In this document: positions 6,475 through 13,390 of the stretch, piece by piece | Layout of the letters: every line of letters begins with the position of its first letter | How positions within the stretch are numbered: position 1 is the stretch's first letter | NCBI GenBank assembly: GCA_021156245.1 | Contig: JAJNBO010000018.1 | Coordinates: 1 to 13,390, forward strand | Reading direction: 5' to 3' | Source: Ramlibacter sp. | GTDB taxonomy: Bacteria > Pseudomonadota > Gammaproteobacteria > Burkholderiales > Burkholderiaceae_C | Length of the DNA: 13,390 nt | Made by a program: the position numbers and the translations under genes | The notes under the pieces: model-generated | Told to the model about the DNA's origin: nothing | The model's database searches: none | The model's input: only the letters and a program-made list of their open reading frames with translations

Positions 6475-7940
6475 CGGACCCCGGCTCGATCGAGGCGCTG
6501 CGCGCGCGGCACGGGCCGCGCTATCGCTGGCTGCTGCTGATGTCGGTGATGGTGGGCACGATGGCCTCCATCATGTCGTCGACGGTGGTGAACGTCGCCA
6601 TCCCCGACATGAGCCACCACTTCACCCTCAGCCAGGAGCGGGCCCAGTGGGTGTCTTCCGGCTTCATGGTGGCGATGACGGTGTCGATGCTGACGACGCC
6701 GTGGCTGCTGTCCCGCTACGGCTACCGGCGCACCTACGTGGGAACCATGCTGCTGCTCATGGCGGGGGGCATCGTCGGCGGCGTGTCGTCGCAGTTTCCA
6801 CTGGTGCTCGCGGCTCGCGTGGCCGAAGGGCTCGCGGCGGGCGTGGTGCAGCCGATCCCGGCCATCATCATGCTGCGCGCGTTCGAGCCGCACGAACAGG
6901 GTCGCGCGAGCGGCATGTTCGGCATGGGGGTGGTGCTGGCCCCCGCGCTGGGCCCGAGCATCGGCGGCGTCCTGGTCGACTGGTTCGGCTGGCGCTCGAT
7001 CTTCTTCATGGTCGTGCCGTTCTGCCTGCTTTCGCTGTGGCTGGCCTATCGCTACGTGCCGGTCACTTCGCCAGGCGGCGCCGCCGCGCAGGCCGGCGGG
7101 CCGCGGCTGGATTGGCGGGGCCTCGTCATGGGCAGCGTCGGCACGCTCTGCCTGCTCAATGGCCTGGTGGAATTGCGCGGCGGGGACCGCGTGCTGGCCG
7201 GCACGCTGCTGGCCGCAGCCTTCGTGGCCCTGGCCGCGATGATCACGTGGCTGCGGCGTGCGCGTCGCACCGGACGCGAAGCGCTGATGAACCTGGACCT
7301 GTTCGGCTATCGCACCTATGCCTTCGGCAGCCTGGTGGCGTTCATCTACGGCATCGCGCTGTTCGGCTCCACGTACCTGCTGCCCGTGTACATGCAGCTC
7401 GGGCTGCAACTTCCCGCGTCGCACGTGGGCACGATCCTGCTGCCCTCCGGCATCGTCCTGGCGGTGACCATCGGCATCGCCGGGCGGCTGGTCAATCGCC
7501 TGCCCACCTACGTGATGGTGAGCACCGGCCTGTTCCTGCTGGCCGTGTCCTTCGCACTGATGCCGCTGATCCATCTCACCACCGGCCTGTGGGTGCTCGT
7601 GGCCTTCGCGATCCTCGGCCGCATCGGTCTCGGGTTCATCCTGCCGTCCCTCAATCTCGGCGCCATGCGCCCGCTGGACAAGGCCTTGATCCCGCAGGGC
7701 GCCAGCGCGATCAATTTCCTGCGCATGCTCGGCGGAGCGGTCGGGGTGAGCCTGTGCGCGATCGTGCTGGAATGGCGGCTGGCCGCGCACGGCGACGCGC
7801 TGACCCATCCGGTCACCAGCGAGGCGCGATTGGCGGCCTTCAACGAATCCTTCCTGTTGCTCGCCGCGATCATCGGCCTCGCCATCCTGGCCGCGTGGCA
7901 GCTGCGCGATCCGCCCCGCACGCCGCCCGCCGCTCAATAA
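6471..7940 (+). CDS. MFS drug/toxicant exporter, DHA2 (EmrB/QacA) type
   Basis: Inner-membrane proton-driven exporter of 489 residues, a normal size for the 14-helix DHA2 group. Hydrophobic segments run through the whole length. TM1 has TVVNVAIPDM (about 38-47), typical of EmrB/QacA relatives. A motif-A-like loop, LLSRYGYRRTYVG, sits near 79-91. Antiporter motif C is clear at about 151-167, GMGVVLAPALGPSIGG, followed by WRSIFFMVVP. The GTG at 6471 forms a GTGA overlap with the upstream CWC gene; a TTG at 6447 is possible but would deepen the overlap. Spacing from the GGGGG run is too short for a strong ribosome site, which fits translational coupling. No EmrA-type membrane-fusion partner is in the window. 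The substrate is unknown; the CWC neighbour hints at a metal or thiol-reactive compound, weakly. Confidence 0.92.
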   Translation: MTDPGSIEALRARHGPRYRWLLLMSVMVGTMASIMSSTVVNVAIPDMSHHFTLSQERAQWVSSGFMVAMTVSMLTTPWLLSRYGYRRTYVGTMLLLMAGGIVGGVSSQFPLVLAARVAEGLAAGVVQPIPAIIMLRAFEPHEQGRASGMFGMGVVLAPALGPSIGGVLVDWFGWRSIFFMVVPFCLLSLWLAYRYVPVTSPGGAAAQAGGPRLDWRGLVMGSVGTLCLLNGLVELRGGDRVLAGTLLAAAFVALAAMITWLRRARRTGREALMNLDLFGYRTYAFGSLVAFIYGIALFGSTYLLPVYMQLGLQLPASHVGTILLPSGIVLAVTIGIAGRLVNRLPTYVMVSTGLFLLAVSFALMPLIHLTTGLWVLVAFAILGRIGLGFILPSLNLGAMRPLDKALIPQGASAINFLRMLGGAVGVSLCAIVLEWRLAAHGDALTHPVTSEARLAAFNESFLLLAAIIGLAILAAWQLRDPPRTPPAAQ

Positions 7941-7947
7941 TCCTCCC
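7936..7947 (+). promoter_or_regulatory. -10-like AATAAT just before yafJ
   Basis: AATAAT (7936-7941) matches the -10 consensus at 5 of 6 positions, ends 6 nt before the ATG, and overlaps the stop codon of the exporter gene. Transcription would begin at or next to the A of the ATG, giving a leaderless message. The gap has no Shine-Dalgarno site (CCTCCC is its complement). No clear -35 is seen, so read-through from the upstream genes may also supply expression. Confidence 0.4.
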
Positions 7948-8712
7948 ATGTGCCAACTGCTCGGGATGAACTGCAACACGCCGACCGACGTGACGTTCAG
8001 CTTCGCCGGATTCGCGCAGCGCGGCGGCCGCACCGACCATCACTCGGACGGCTGGGGCATCGCGTTCTTCGAGGGACTGGGCCTGCGCCACTTCGTGGAC
8101 CACCAGCCGGCCTGCGATTCACCGGTGGCCGAGCTGATCCGCCGCTACCCCATCAAGAGCCGCAACGTCGTGGCCCACATCCGCAAGGCGACCCAGGGCG
8201 AGATCTCGCTGCAGAACTGCCACCCCTTCGTGCGCGAGCTGTGGGGCCGCTACTGGGTGTTCGCCCACAACGGCGACCTGCAGGACTTCCATCCTCGCCT
8301 GCATGCGAACTTCCGCCCGGTCGGGTCCACCGACAGTGAGCGCGCTTTCTGCTGGCTGATGCAGGAGATGTGGAAGTCGCACGCCGACGTGCCGAGCGTG
8401 GAGGAGCTGACGCTGACGCTGCGCGAGCTCGCGCCGCGCATCGCGAAGCACGGCCGCTTCAACTTCATGCTGTCCAACGGCGAGGCGCTGTGGGCGCATT
8501 GCTCCACCAACCTCTGGTACGTCGAGCGCAAGCACCCGTTCACCCAGGCGCACCTGGCGGACGAAGACCTGAGCGTCGACTTCGCCCAGCACACCTCCCC
8601 TGACGATCGCGTGGCCGTGGTCGTCACGGCGCCCTTGACGGTGAACGAGACCTGGACGCAATTCCAGCCGGGGGAGATGAAGGTCTTCGTCGACGGTCGG
8701 GCACAGCCCTAG
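7948..8712 (+). CDS. yafJ: Class II glutamine amidotransferase, YafJ type
   Basis: Cytoplasmic Ntn-hydrolase-fold protein of 254 residues, very close in pattern and length to E. coli YafJ (255 aa). Removal of Met1 would expose Cys2 (MCQLLGMNCNTPTD) as the catalytic nucleophile. The other landmarks are FAQRGGRTDHHSDGWGI, PIKSRNVVAHIRKAT with the substrate-binding arginine, ELWGRYWVFAHNGDL with the H-N-G oxyanion segment (residues 107-109), and GSTDSERAFCWL. There is no synthetase domain, so it is a lone amidohydrolase domain. Relatives EgtC and yeast Dug3 cleave gamma-glutamyl bonds in ergothioneine synthesis and glutathione breakdown. Here the gene converges on gshB, which makes a gamma-glutamyl thiol a reasonable but untested substrate. 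The start at 7948 is fixed by the need for Cys2. It is the last of the rightward run of genes. Confidence 0.94.
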   Translation: MCQLLGMNCNTPTDVTFSFAGFAQRGGRTDHHSDGWGIAFFEGLGLRHFVDHQPACDSPVAELIRRYPIKSRNVVAHIRKATQGEISLQNCHPFVRELWGRYWVFAHNGDLQDFHPRLHANFRPVGSTDSERAFCWLMQEMWKSHADVPSVEELTLTLRELAPRIAKHGRFNFMLSNGEALWAHCSTNLWYVERKHPFTQAHLADEDLSVDFAQHTSPDDRVAVVVTAPLTVNETWTQFQPGEMKVFVDGRAQP

Positions 8713-8723
8713 GCCGGGTTGCG

Positions 8724-8741
8724 GCTGGGGCGCACCCCGGC
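8724..8741. terminator. Hairpin between convergent yafJ and gshB
   Basis: The 30 bp between the stops holds GCTGGGG-CGCA-CCCCGGC, a 7-bp stem (one G-T pair) with a 4-base loop. A larger alternative pairs GCCGGG (8713-8718) with CCCGGC (8736-8741). It sits where a shared terminator is expected for both genes. Neither strand has a T run after it, so it would be a weak or factor-dependent stop. Confidence 0.35.
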
Positions 8742-8742
8742 G

Positions 8743-9702
8743 TCACGGCACCGTCGTGTCCTCTTCCACCGCGCGCTCCAGCGCGTCGATGAACATCGCG
8801 GGGACGTCGAAGCCGGTCTGCTGCATGATTTCCTGGAAGCAGGTGGGACTGGTGACGTTGATCTCGGTGAGGCAGTCGCCGATGACGTCCAGCCCGATCA
8901 GCAGCAGCCCCCGCTGCGACAGCAGCGGCCCGATGGTCTCGGCGATCTCGCGATCGCGCTGGGCGATCGGCTGCGCCACGCCCAGCCCACCGGCGGCGAG
9001 GTTGCCGCGCACCTCGCTGCCCTGCGGGATGCGCGCCAGGCAGAAAGGCACCACCTGGCCGCCGATCACCAGCACGCGCTTGTCGCCCTTGGAAATCTCC
9101 GGCACGAAGCGCTGCACCATGATCGTGGTGGCGCCGTCCCGGTTCAGCGTCTCGACGATGGAGCCCAGGTTCATGCCGTCGGGCCCGACGCGGAAGATGC
9201 CCATGCCTCCCATGCCATCGAGCGGCTTGAGGATGATGTCGCCATGCTCCGCATGGAAGCGGCGCACCTCGGCGGCCGAGCGCGTCACCAGCGTCGGGCT
9301 CACGAACTGCGGGAACTCCATGATCGCCAGCTTCTCGGGATGGTCGCGCAGCGCGGCGGGCCGGTTGAAGACCTTCGCACCCTCCCGCTGTGCCTGCTCC
9401 AGCAGGTGCGTCGCGTAGAAGTACTCGTCGTCGAACGGCGGGTCCTTGCGCATGATGACCGCGTCGTAGTCCTTCAACGGCCGCGTGACGGTCTCGTCGA
9501 CACGGAACCAGTCCTCTTCGCCGGTGAGCGTGACCTGCCGGATCTCGGCCTGCACCACTTCGCCGGAGCGCCACGTGAGGTGGCGCGGCTCGCAGGCCGC
9601 GATGCGGTGGCCCCGGCGCTGCGCCTCCCGCATCATGGAAAAGGTCGTGTCCTTGTAAATCTTGAAGACCTCGAGCGGGTCGGCGACGAAGAGGATGTTC
9701 AT
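8743..9702 (-). CDS. gshB: Glutathione synthetase
   Basis: Cytoplasmic ATP-grasp ligase that adds glycine to gamma-glutamylcysteine, the second step of glutathione synthesis. It has 319 residues against 316 in E. coli. The N-terminal domain starts MNILFVADPLEVFKIYKDTT. MRKDPPFDDEYFYATHLLE (84-102) is the conserved substrate region. The ATP-grasp glycine-rich loop IILKPLDGMGGMGIF covers about 156-170 with Lys159, and TEINVTSPTCFQEI near the C-terminus carries metal- and glutathione-binding residues. The ATG at 9702 gives the canonical N-terminus; an in-frame TTG 21 bases earlier would add seven unneeded residues. No Shine-Dalgarno site is apparent. An AACAGT at 9717-9712 could be a weak -10 box. 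The 72-bp gap to the kup stop allows co-transcription from gshA through kup. All family motifs appear intact. Confidence 0.97.
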   Translation of the reverse strand: MNILFVADPLEVFKIYKDTTFSMMREAQRRGHRIAACEPRHLTWRSGEVVQAEIRQVTLTGEEDWFRVDETVTRPLKDYDAVIMRKDPPFDDEYFYATHLLEQAQREGAKVFNRPAALRDHPEKLAIMEFPQFVSPTLVTRSAAEVRRFHAEHGDIILKPLDGMGGMGIFRVGPDGMNLGSIVETLNRDGATTIMVQRFVPEISKGDKRVLVIGGQVVPFCLARIPQGSEVRGNLAAGGLGVAQPIAQRDREIAETIGPLLSQRGLLLIGLDVIGDCLTEINVTSPTCFQEIMQQTGFDVPAMFIDALERAVEEDTTVP

Positions 9703-9774
9703 GAGGCGGTCACTGTTGCACAAATCGAAAGCCCATGTTCATCCGGCTCATTCCCGGCAAGGGGCGGGGAACGC

Positions 9775-11643
9775 TCAGATCTCCACCTTGCTTCCCAGTT
9801 CCACGACGGCGTTGCTGGGCAGGTTGAGGAAGTCGGCGGCGGCGCTGGCGTTGTGGTGCATCTGCGCGAACAGCTTCTCGCGCCACGGCGCCATGCCTTG
9901 CCCGACGGTGGGCACCACCACATCGCGGGAGAGGAAGTAACTGGTGGTCATGGGCTCCAGCTCGCAGCCGTGGCCCCGGATCGTTTCCAGGGCGCGCGGG
10001 ATGTCCAGGTCGTTCTTGAAGCCGTAGTGCAGGGTCACCTGCCAGCAGTCGTGGCCAAGCGGCTCGATCTCGATGCGCTTGTCCAGGCCGATCCAGGGCA
10101 CCTCGTGGTTGCGCACCGTCACGAACAGGTTGTGCTCGTGCAGCACCTTGTTGTGCTTCAGGTTGTGCAGCATCGCGTTCGGCACCGTTCCCGGCTCCGG
10201 GGTCAGGAACACCGCCGTGCCCTGCACGCGGGTCGGCGGACTGACGAAGAGGGACTCGAGGAAGCTGCGCAGGTCGAAGGATTCGCTGCGCAGCTTCTCG
10301 GCGACGATGGCGCGGCCCTTCTTCCACGTCATCATCACGATGAACATCGCGATGCCGATGAGGACGGGGAACCAGCCGCCGTCCAGCAGCTTGAGCGCGT
10401 TGGACGCGAAGAACATCAGGTCCACCACGAAGAACATGCTGGTGGCCGCGATGCACAGCCACAGCGGCAGCTTCCACGCGTAGCGGATGACGAAGAAGGT
10501 GAGCACCGTCGTGATCAGCATGTCCGTCGTCACCGCGATGCCGTACGCGGAGGCCAGGTTGGTGGAGTTGCGGAACAGCCCCACGGCCACCACGATCGTC
10601 GCGAACAGCAGCCAGTTCACCGCCGGCACGTAGACCTGGCCGGTTTCATGGACGGAGGTATGCCGGATCAGCATGCGCGGCAGGTACCCGAGCTGGATCG
10701 CCTGCTTGGTGACCGAAAAGGCCGCGGACAGCAGCGCCTGCGAAGCGATCACGGTGGCTGCCGTCGCCAGGATCACCAGCGGGACCAGCAGGTACGAAGG
10801 CGCCATCAGGTAGAACGGGTTCTCCAGCGCCTTCGGGTCCTGCAGCAGCAAGGCGCCCTGGCCGAAGTAGTTGATCAGCAGGCAGGGCATCACCAGGCCG
10901 AACCACGCCAGCCGGATCGGCTTCTTGCCGAAGTGGCCCAGGTCCGCGTACAGCGCCTCGGTGCCCGTGACGGTGAGCACCAGCGCGCCGAGCAGCACGA
11001 ACGCCGTGCCCTTCTGTTCGACGATGAAGCGCAGCGCGTGGTGCGGGCTCACGGCCGCCAGCACCTCGGGGTGGGCCACGATGTGCGGGATGCCCAGCGC
11101 GGCGATCGCCAGGAACCACACCAGGCAGACCGGCCCGAACAGGCGGCCGATGCCTGCCGTGCCGTTGCGCTGCACGTAGAACAGCATGAAGATGATCACC
11201 AGCGCGGCGGGCACCACGTAGGGTGTGAACGCGGGGGAGATGAGCGACACGCCTTCCACCGCGGACAGCACCGAGATGGCGGGCGTGATGACGCCGTCGC
11301 CATAGAAGATCGCGGTGCCGAAGATGCCCACGCCGAGCAGCCAGCCGCGCAGCCGCGGCCGGTCTGCCACCGCGTTCGACGCCAGCGCCAGCATGGCGAT
11401 GAGGCCACCCTCGCCGTTGTTGTCCGCGCGCAGGATCAGCGTCACGTACTTCAGCGAGACGATGATCGTGACCGTCCAGAAGACGAGGGAGAGGACGCCG
11501 TAGACGTTGGCCGGCGTGAGGGGAACGTGTCCGGTGTTGAACAGCACCTTCAGCGCGTACAGGACGCTGGTGCCGATGTCGCCGTAGACGATGCCGATGG
11601 CGCCGAGGGTGAGCGCCGCGAGCGATGATTTCGAGTTCTGCAC
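9775..11643 (-). CDS. kup: Low-affinity potassium uptake protein Kup
   Basis: Inner-membrane potassium:proton symporter of the KUP/HAK/KT family, 622 residues, equal in length to E. coli Kup. The N-terminal signature [19 protein letters not shown] (about 14-32) includes the conserved aspartate of [25 protein letters not shown] and [26 protein letters not shown] are further family blocks. About twelve hydrophobic segments occupy the first 450 residues, followed by a soluble C-terminal domain of about 170 residues ending in VELGSKVEI. The first start in frame is the GTG at 11643; no better one exists, and only a poor ribosome site precedes it within a GC-rich, foldable leader. It lies between gshA and gshB on the same strand, an uncommon but sensible partner since potassium pools and glutathione are linked in proteobacteria. 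Confidence 0.96.
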   Translation of the reverse strand: MQNSKSSLAALTLGAIGIVYGDIGTSVLYALKVLFNTGHVPLTPANVYGVLSLVFWTVTIIVSLKYVTLILRADNNGEGGLIAMLALASNAVADRPRLRGWLLGVGIFGTAIFYGDGVITPAISVLSAVEGVSLISPAFTPYVVPAALVIIFMLFYVQRNGTAGIGRLFGPVCLVWFLAIAALGIPHIVAHPEVLAAVSPHHALRFIVEQKGTAFVLLGALVLTVTGTEALYADLGHFGKKPIRLAWFGLVMPCLLINYFGQGALLLQDPKALENPFYLMAPSYLLVPLVILATAATVIASQALLSAAFSVTKQAIQLGYLPRMLIRHTSVHETGQVYVPAVNWLLFATIVVAVGLFRNSTNLASAYGIAVTTDMLITTVLTFFVIRYAWKLPLWLCIAATSMFFVVDLMFFASNALKLLDGGWFPVLIGIAMFIVMMTWKKGRAIVAEKLRSESFDLRSFLESLFVSPPTRVQGTAVFLTPEPGTVPNAMLHNLKHNKVLHEHNLFVTVRNHEVPWIGLDKRIEIEPLGHDCWQVTLHYGFKNDLDIPRALETIRGHGCELEPMTTSYFLSRDVVVPTVGQGMAPWREKLFAQMHHNASAAADFLNLPSNAVVELGSKVEI

Positions 11644-11649
11644 GAAGGG

Positions 11650-11705
11650 CCCCGTCCCCGGCTCCGGGCGCCGGCGGGGTCTTGGACCTTGGGAGCGCTA
11701 TTGTG
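11650..11705 (-). promoter_or_regulatory. Possible kup promoter and structured leader
   Basis: Read leftward, CACAAT (11705-11700) matches the -10 consensus at 4 of 6, with only a poor -35 upstream. The predicted leader of about 50 nt contains a nested hairpin at 11679-11650: CCCCG pairs with CGGGG outside, and CCCG-GAGC-CGGG inside. It ends 6 nt before the GTG start, so it could hide the ribosome-binding region. No known riboswitch class was recognised. Confidence 0.25.
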
Positions 11706-11727
11706 CGCCCGGGGGCCGCTTCCTGCC

Positions 11728-11756
11728 GGGCGATGTTGCGGTGCAGCAACCCGCCC
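11728..11756 (-). terminator. Hairpin after the gshA stop
   Basis: Seven bases after the gshA TAA, the leftward strand can fold GGGCG (11756-11752) with CGCCC (11732-11728), and inside it GTTGC (11750-11746) with GCAAC (11739-11735), around a 6-base loop. The two stems are separated by a small internal loop. No T run follows, so it may be a weak or factor-dependent terminator, or a 3'-end stabiliser that leaves read-through into kup. Confidence 0.3.
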
Positions 11757-11763
11757 GTGGGGA

Positions 11764-13056
11764 TTAGTCGTAGCTCTCGGCGTCCGGGTCCGTGGCTTCC
11801 AGCTCGTAGCTGGCGGCGAGCATCGCCAGCCGGCCGATCACGCCATACATGTAGAACCGGTTGGGGGCGCTGGCGCCCGGCTTCTGGCCGGGCTGAGGTA
11901 AGCGCGTACTCTCCGCGAAAGCCAGCGGCACGAAGCTCGCGCCCGGCGCGTTGAGATTCTCGTCGATGCCGCGTTCGGCATGCACCCGGTAGAAGCCGCC
12001 CACCACGTAGCGGTCCATCGTGTAGACCACCGGCTCGGCCACGGCGTCGTGCATCCGCTCGGCGGTGAGCACCCCCTCCTGGATGATCACCTCGGTCACC
12101 TGCTGGCCGCCCTTGGTGGTGGCCATGCGTTGCCGGGTGCGCTCCTGGATCTCGTCGAGCTCCTTGACGTCGCGCACGGTCATGATGCCCATGCCGTAGC
12201 TGCCGTTGTCGGCCTTGACGATGGTGAACGGCTTCTCGTTGATGCCGTATTCCTTGTACTTCTTGCGCACCTTCGTCAGCAGCGCGTCGACGTTGGTGCG
12301 CAGGCAGTCCATGCCCTCTTCCTTGGCGAAGTCGACCTCGCCGCACTTGTTGAAGAGCGGGTTGACCAGCCACGGGTCGATGCCCAGCATCTTGCCGAAG
12401 CGCTTGGCGACTTCCTCGTAGCTCTGGAAGTGCCGGCTCTTGCGGCGCACGGACCAGCCGGCGTGCAGCGGCGGCAGCAGGTACTGCTCGTGCAGGTCTT
12501 CCAGGATGCCGGGCGGCCCCGCGGTGAGGTCGTTGTTCAGCAGGATGGTGCAGGGATCGAAGTTCTTCAGCCCCAACCGCCGCTTGGTGCGCACCACCGG
12601 CTCCAGCGTCACGCTGTCGCCGTGCGGCAACTCGATGGTCGTCGGCTTCTTGATGTCGGGATCGATCGAACCCACCCGCACGTTGAGGCCGGCCATGCGG
12701 AAGATCCGCTGCAGCTGCACGATGTTGGCCAGGTAGAACGTGTTGCGCGTGTTCTCCGGGATCACCAGGAGGTTCTTGGCCTCGGGGCAGATCTTCTCGA
12801 TGGCCGCCATCGCCGCCTGCACGGCGAGCGGCAGCATCTCGGGCGTGAGGTTGTGCCAGCCGCCCGGGTAGAGGTTGGTGTCGACCGGCGCCAGCTTGAA
12901 GCCGGCGTTGCGGATATCCACCGAGCAGTAGAACGGCGGCGTGTGCTCCATCCACTCCAGCCGGAACCAGCGCTCCACCGCAGGCATGGATTCGAGGATG
13001 CGCTGCTCGAGTTCGTTGATCGGGCCGGTCAGCGCCGTGATGAGATGCGGAACCAT
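11764..13056 (-). CDS. gshA: Glutamate-cysteine ligase, T. ferrooxidans type
   Basis: Cytoplasmic ligase joining glutamate and cysteine through the gamma-carboxyl group, the first and usually rate-setting step of glutathione synthesis. It has 430 residues. It is not the E. coli GshA type but the distinct proteobacterial family first shown in Thiobacillus (Acidithiobacillus) ferrooxidans and common in betaproteobacteria. Landmarks are the start MVPHLITALTGPINELEQ, PVDTNLYPGGWHNLT, VIPENTRNTFYLANI, CTILLNNDLTAGPPGILEDL, and a nucleotide-binding-like IVKADNGSYGMGIMTV with Lys281. RVHAERGIDENLNAPGASFVPLAF and PNRFYMYGVIGRLAMLAASYELE lie towards the C-terminus. The start is the ATG at 13056; an AAGAAG run upstream is only a weak ribosome site. 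It begins 25 bp after the proA stop on the same strand, so the two are probably co-transcribed. Kup and gshB follow. The sequence looks intact. Confidence 0.95.
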   Translation of the reverse strand: MVPHLITALTGPINELEQRILESMPAVERWFRLEWMEHTPPFYCSVDIRNAGFKLAPVDTNLYPGGWHNLTPEMLPLAVQAAMAAIEKICPEAKNLLVIPENTRNTFYLANIVQLQRIFRMAGLNVRVGSIDPDIKKPTTIELPHGDSVTLEPVVRTKRRLGLKNFDPCTILLNNDLTAGPPGILEDLHEQYLLPPLHAGWSVRRKSRHFQSYEEVAKRFGKMLGIDPWLVNPLFNKCGEVDFAKEEGMDCLRTNVDALLTKVRKKYKEYGINEKPFTIVKADNGSYGMGIMTVRDVKELDEIQERTRQRMATTKGGQQVTEVIIQEGVLTAERMHDAVAEPVVYTMDRYVVGGFYRVHAERGIDENLNAPGASFVPLAFAESTRLPQPGQKPGASAPNRFYMYGVIGRLAMLAASYELEATDPDAESYD

Positions 13057-13081
13057 GCGTTCTTCTTGTTGGGGGCGCGGA

Positions 13082-13390
13082 TCAGGTCCGCAATTCGCCG
13101 TTGCCGAGCACGATCCACTTCAGCGAGGTCAGGCCTTCGATGCCCACCGGCCCGCGCGCATGGAACTTGTCGGTGCTGATGCCGATCTCGGCGCCGAGCC
13201 CGTATTCGAAGCCGTCGGCAAAGCGCGTGCTGGCGTTGACGATGACGCTGGCCGAATCCACCTCGCGCAGGAAGCGCTGGGCGTGCACGTGGTCGCGCGT
13301 GAGGATGGCGTCGGTGTGGTGCGAGGAGTAGCGGTTGACGTGCGCGATCGCCTCGTCGATGCCGTCCACGACCTTGATGCTGATGATGGC
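13082..13390 (-). CDS. proA: Gamma-glutamyl phosphate reductase, C-terminal part (5' end outside window)
   Basis: The enzyme reduces gamma-glutamyl phosphate to glutamate semialdehyde with NADPH, the second step of proline synthesis. The last 102 residues are present, open to the right edge and ending in TGA. They read [29 protein letters not shown], then [45 protein letters not shown] and [24 protein letters not shown]. These are the standard ProA C-terminal blocks; the catalytic cysteine lies upstream of the window. The gene stops 25 bp before gshA on the same strand. Both enzymes draw on activated gamma-carboxyl glutamate chemistry, but the pairing may be only an operon of convenience. Confidence 0.96.
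   Translation of the reverse strand, partial: AIISIKVVDGIDEAIAHVNRYSSHHTDAILTRDHVHAQRFLREVDSASVIVNASTRFADGFEYGLGAEIGISTDKFHARGPVGIEGLTSLKWIVLGNGELRT

Noticed and set aside
6240..8033. A 597-codon leftward frame opposite the CWC, MFS and yafJ genes
   Set aside because: Gln/His/Arg-rich antisense of three real genes, with no family features.
8719..11628. A 969-codon open frame on the + strand, antisense to gshB and kup
   Set aside because: It is rich in Arg, His, Gln and Asp, has no recognisable domain, and lies opposite two well-identified genes. High GC content removes stop codons from the opposite frame, which explains its length.
10646..12955. A 769-codon leftward frame crossing gshA and kup in another register
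   Set aside because: It overlaps both genes out of frame. The true frames carry full family motifs, while this one carries none.
11980..13179. A 399-codon + strand frame antisense to gshA and the proA end
   Set aside because: His/Leu/Val/Asp-rich shadow composition with no recognisable domain.
1..13390. CRISPR array, tRNA, rRNA, insertion sequence or phage module
   Set aside because: No regularly spaced repeats, cloverleaf-like sequence, transposase or phage protein was seen. Gene content and composition are even and chromosome-like.

Overview
The window looks like ordinary chromosome from a high-GC betaproteobacterium, most likely Burkholderiales and probably Comamonadaceae-like. This is judged from the strong G+C bias at third codon positions, the betaproteobacterial type of GshA (the Thiobacillus ferrooxidans-type glutamate-cysteine ligase family), a DUF1631 protein and a CWC cysteine-rich protein. 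No transposase, integrase, phage gene, CRISPR array, tRNA or rRNA was seen. No gene-free stretch exceeds 300 bases; the longest gaps are about 125 bases (3650-3774) and 120 bases (11644-11763).

Layout. 3-1331 (+) is the 3' part of malate synthase G (glcB), cut by the left edge. It meets, tail to tail and with a 17-bp overlap, a leftward pair of glutathione S-transferase genes (1315-1992 and 2078-2692). A 30-codon ORF joins the two GST genes through ATGA overlaps at both ends. Divergent from the GSTs is a LysR-type regulator (2759-3649). The divergent promoter and the first codons of the regulator carry two copies of one dyad, ATTGCG-N4-CGCAAT, exactly 42 bp apart. Next come four rightward genes: a DUF1631 protein (3775-6216), an 8-cysteine CWC protein (6253-6474), a DHA2-type MFS exporter coupled to it by a GTGA overlap (6471-7940), and a YafJ-type class II glutamine amidotransferase (7948-8712). 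The rest runs leftward. In transcription order it is proA (3' part, 13390-13082), gshA (13056-11764), kup (11643-9775) and gshB (9702-8743), the last converging on yafJ across 30 bp.

How the genes fit together. Glutathione is the common theme. gshA and gshB encode both steps of its synthesis. The two GSTs use it, probably under LysR control. YafJ belongs to the amidotransferase fold shared with the gamma-glutamyl hydrolases EgtC and Dug3, so a link to gamma-glutamyl turnover is possible but unproven. Kup lies between the two synthesis genes, which is notable because potassium and glutathione homeostasis are connected in proteobacteria. Several + strand genes (CWC, yafJ and less clearly DUF1631 and lysR) have a -10-like hexamer almost touching the start codon and no Shine-Dalgarno sequence, suggesting leaderless or near-leaderless transcripts. 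I see no convincing wholly new system. The best leads are the paired operator, the ATGA-chained small ORF, the CWC-exporter pair and the dyad centred on the CWC promoter.
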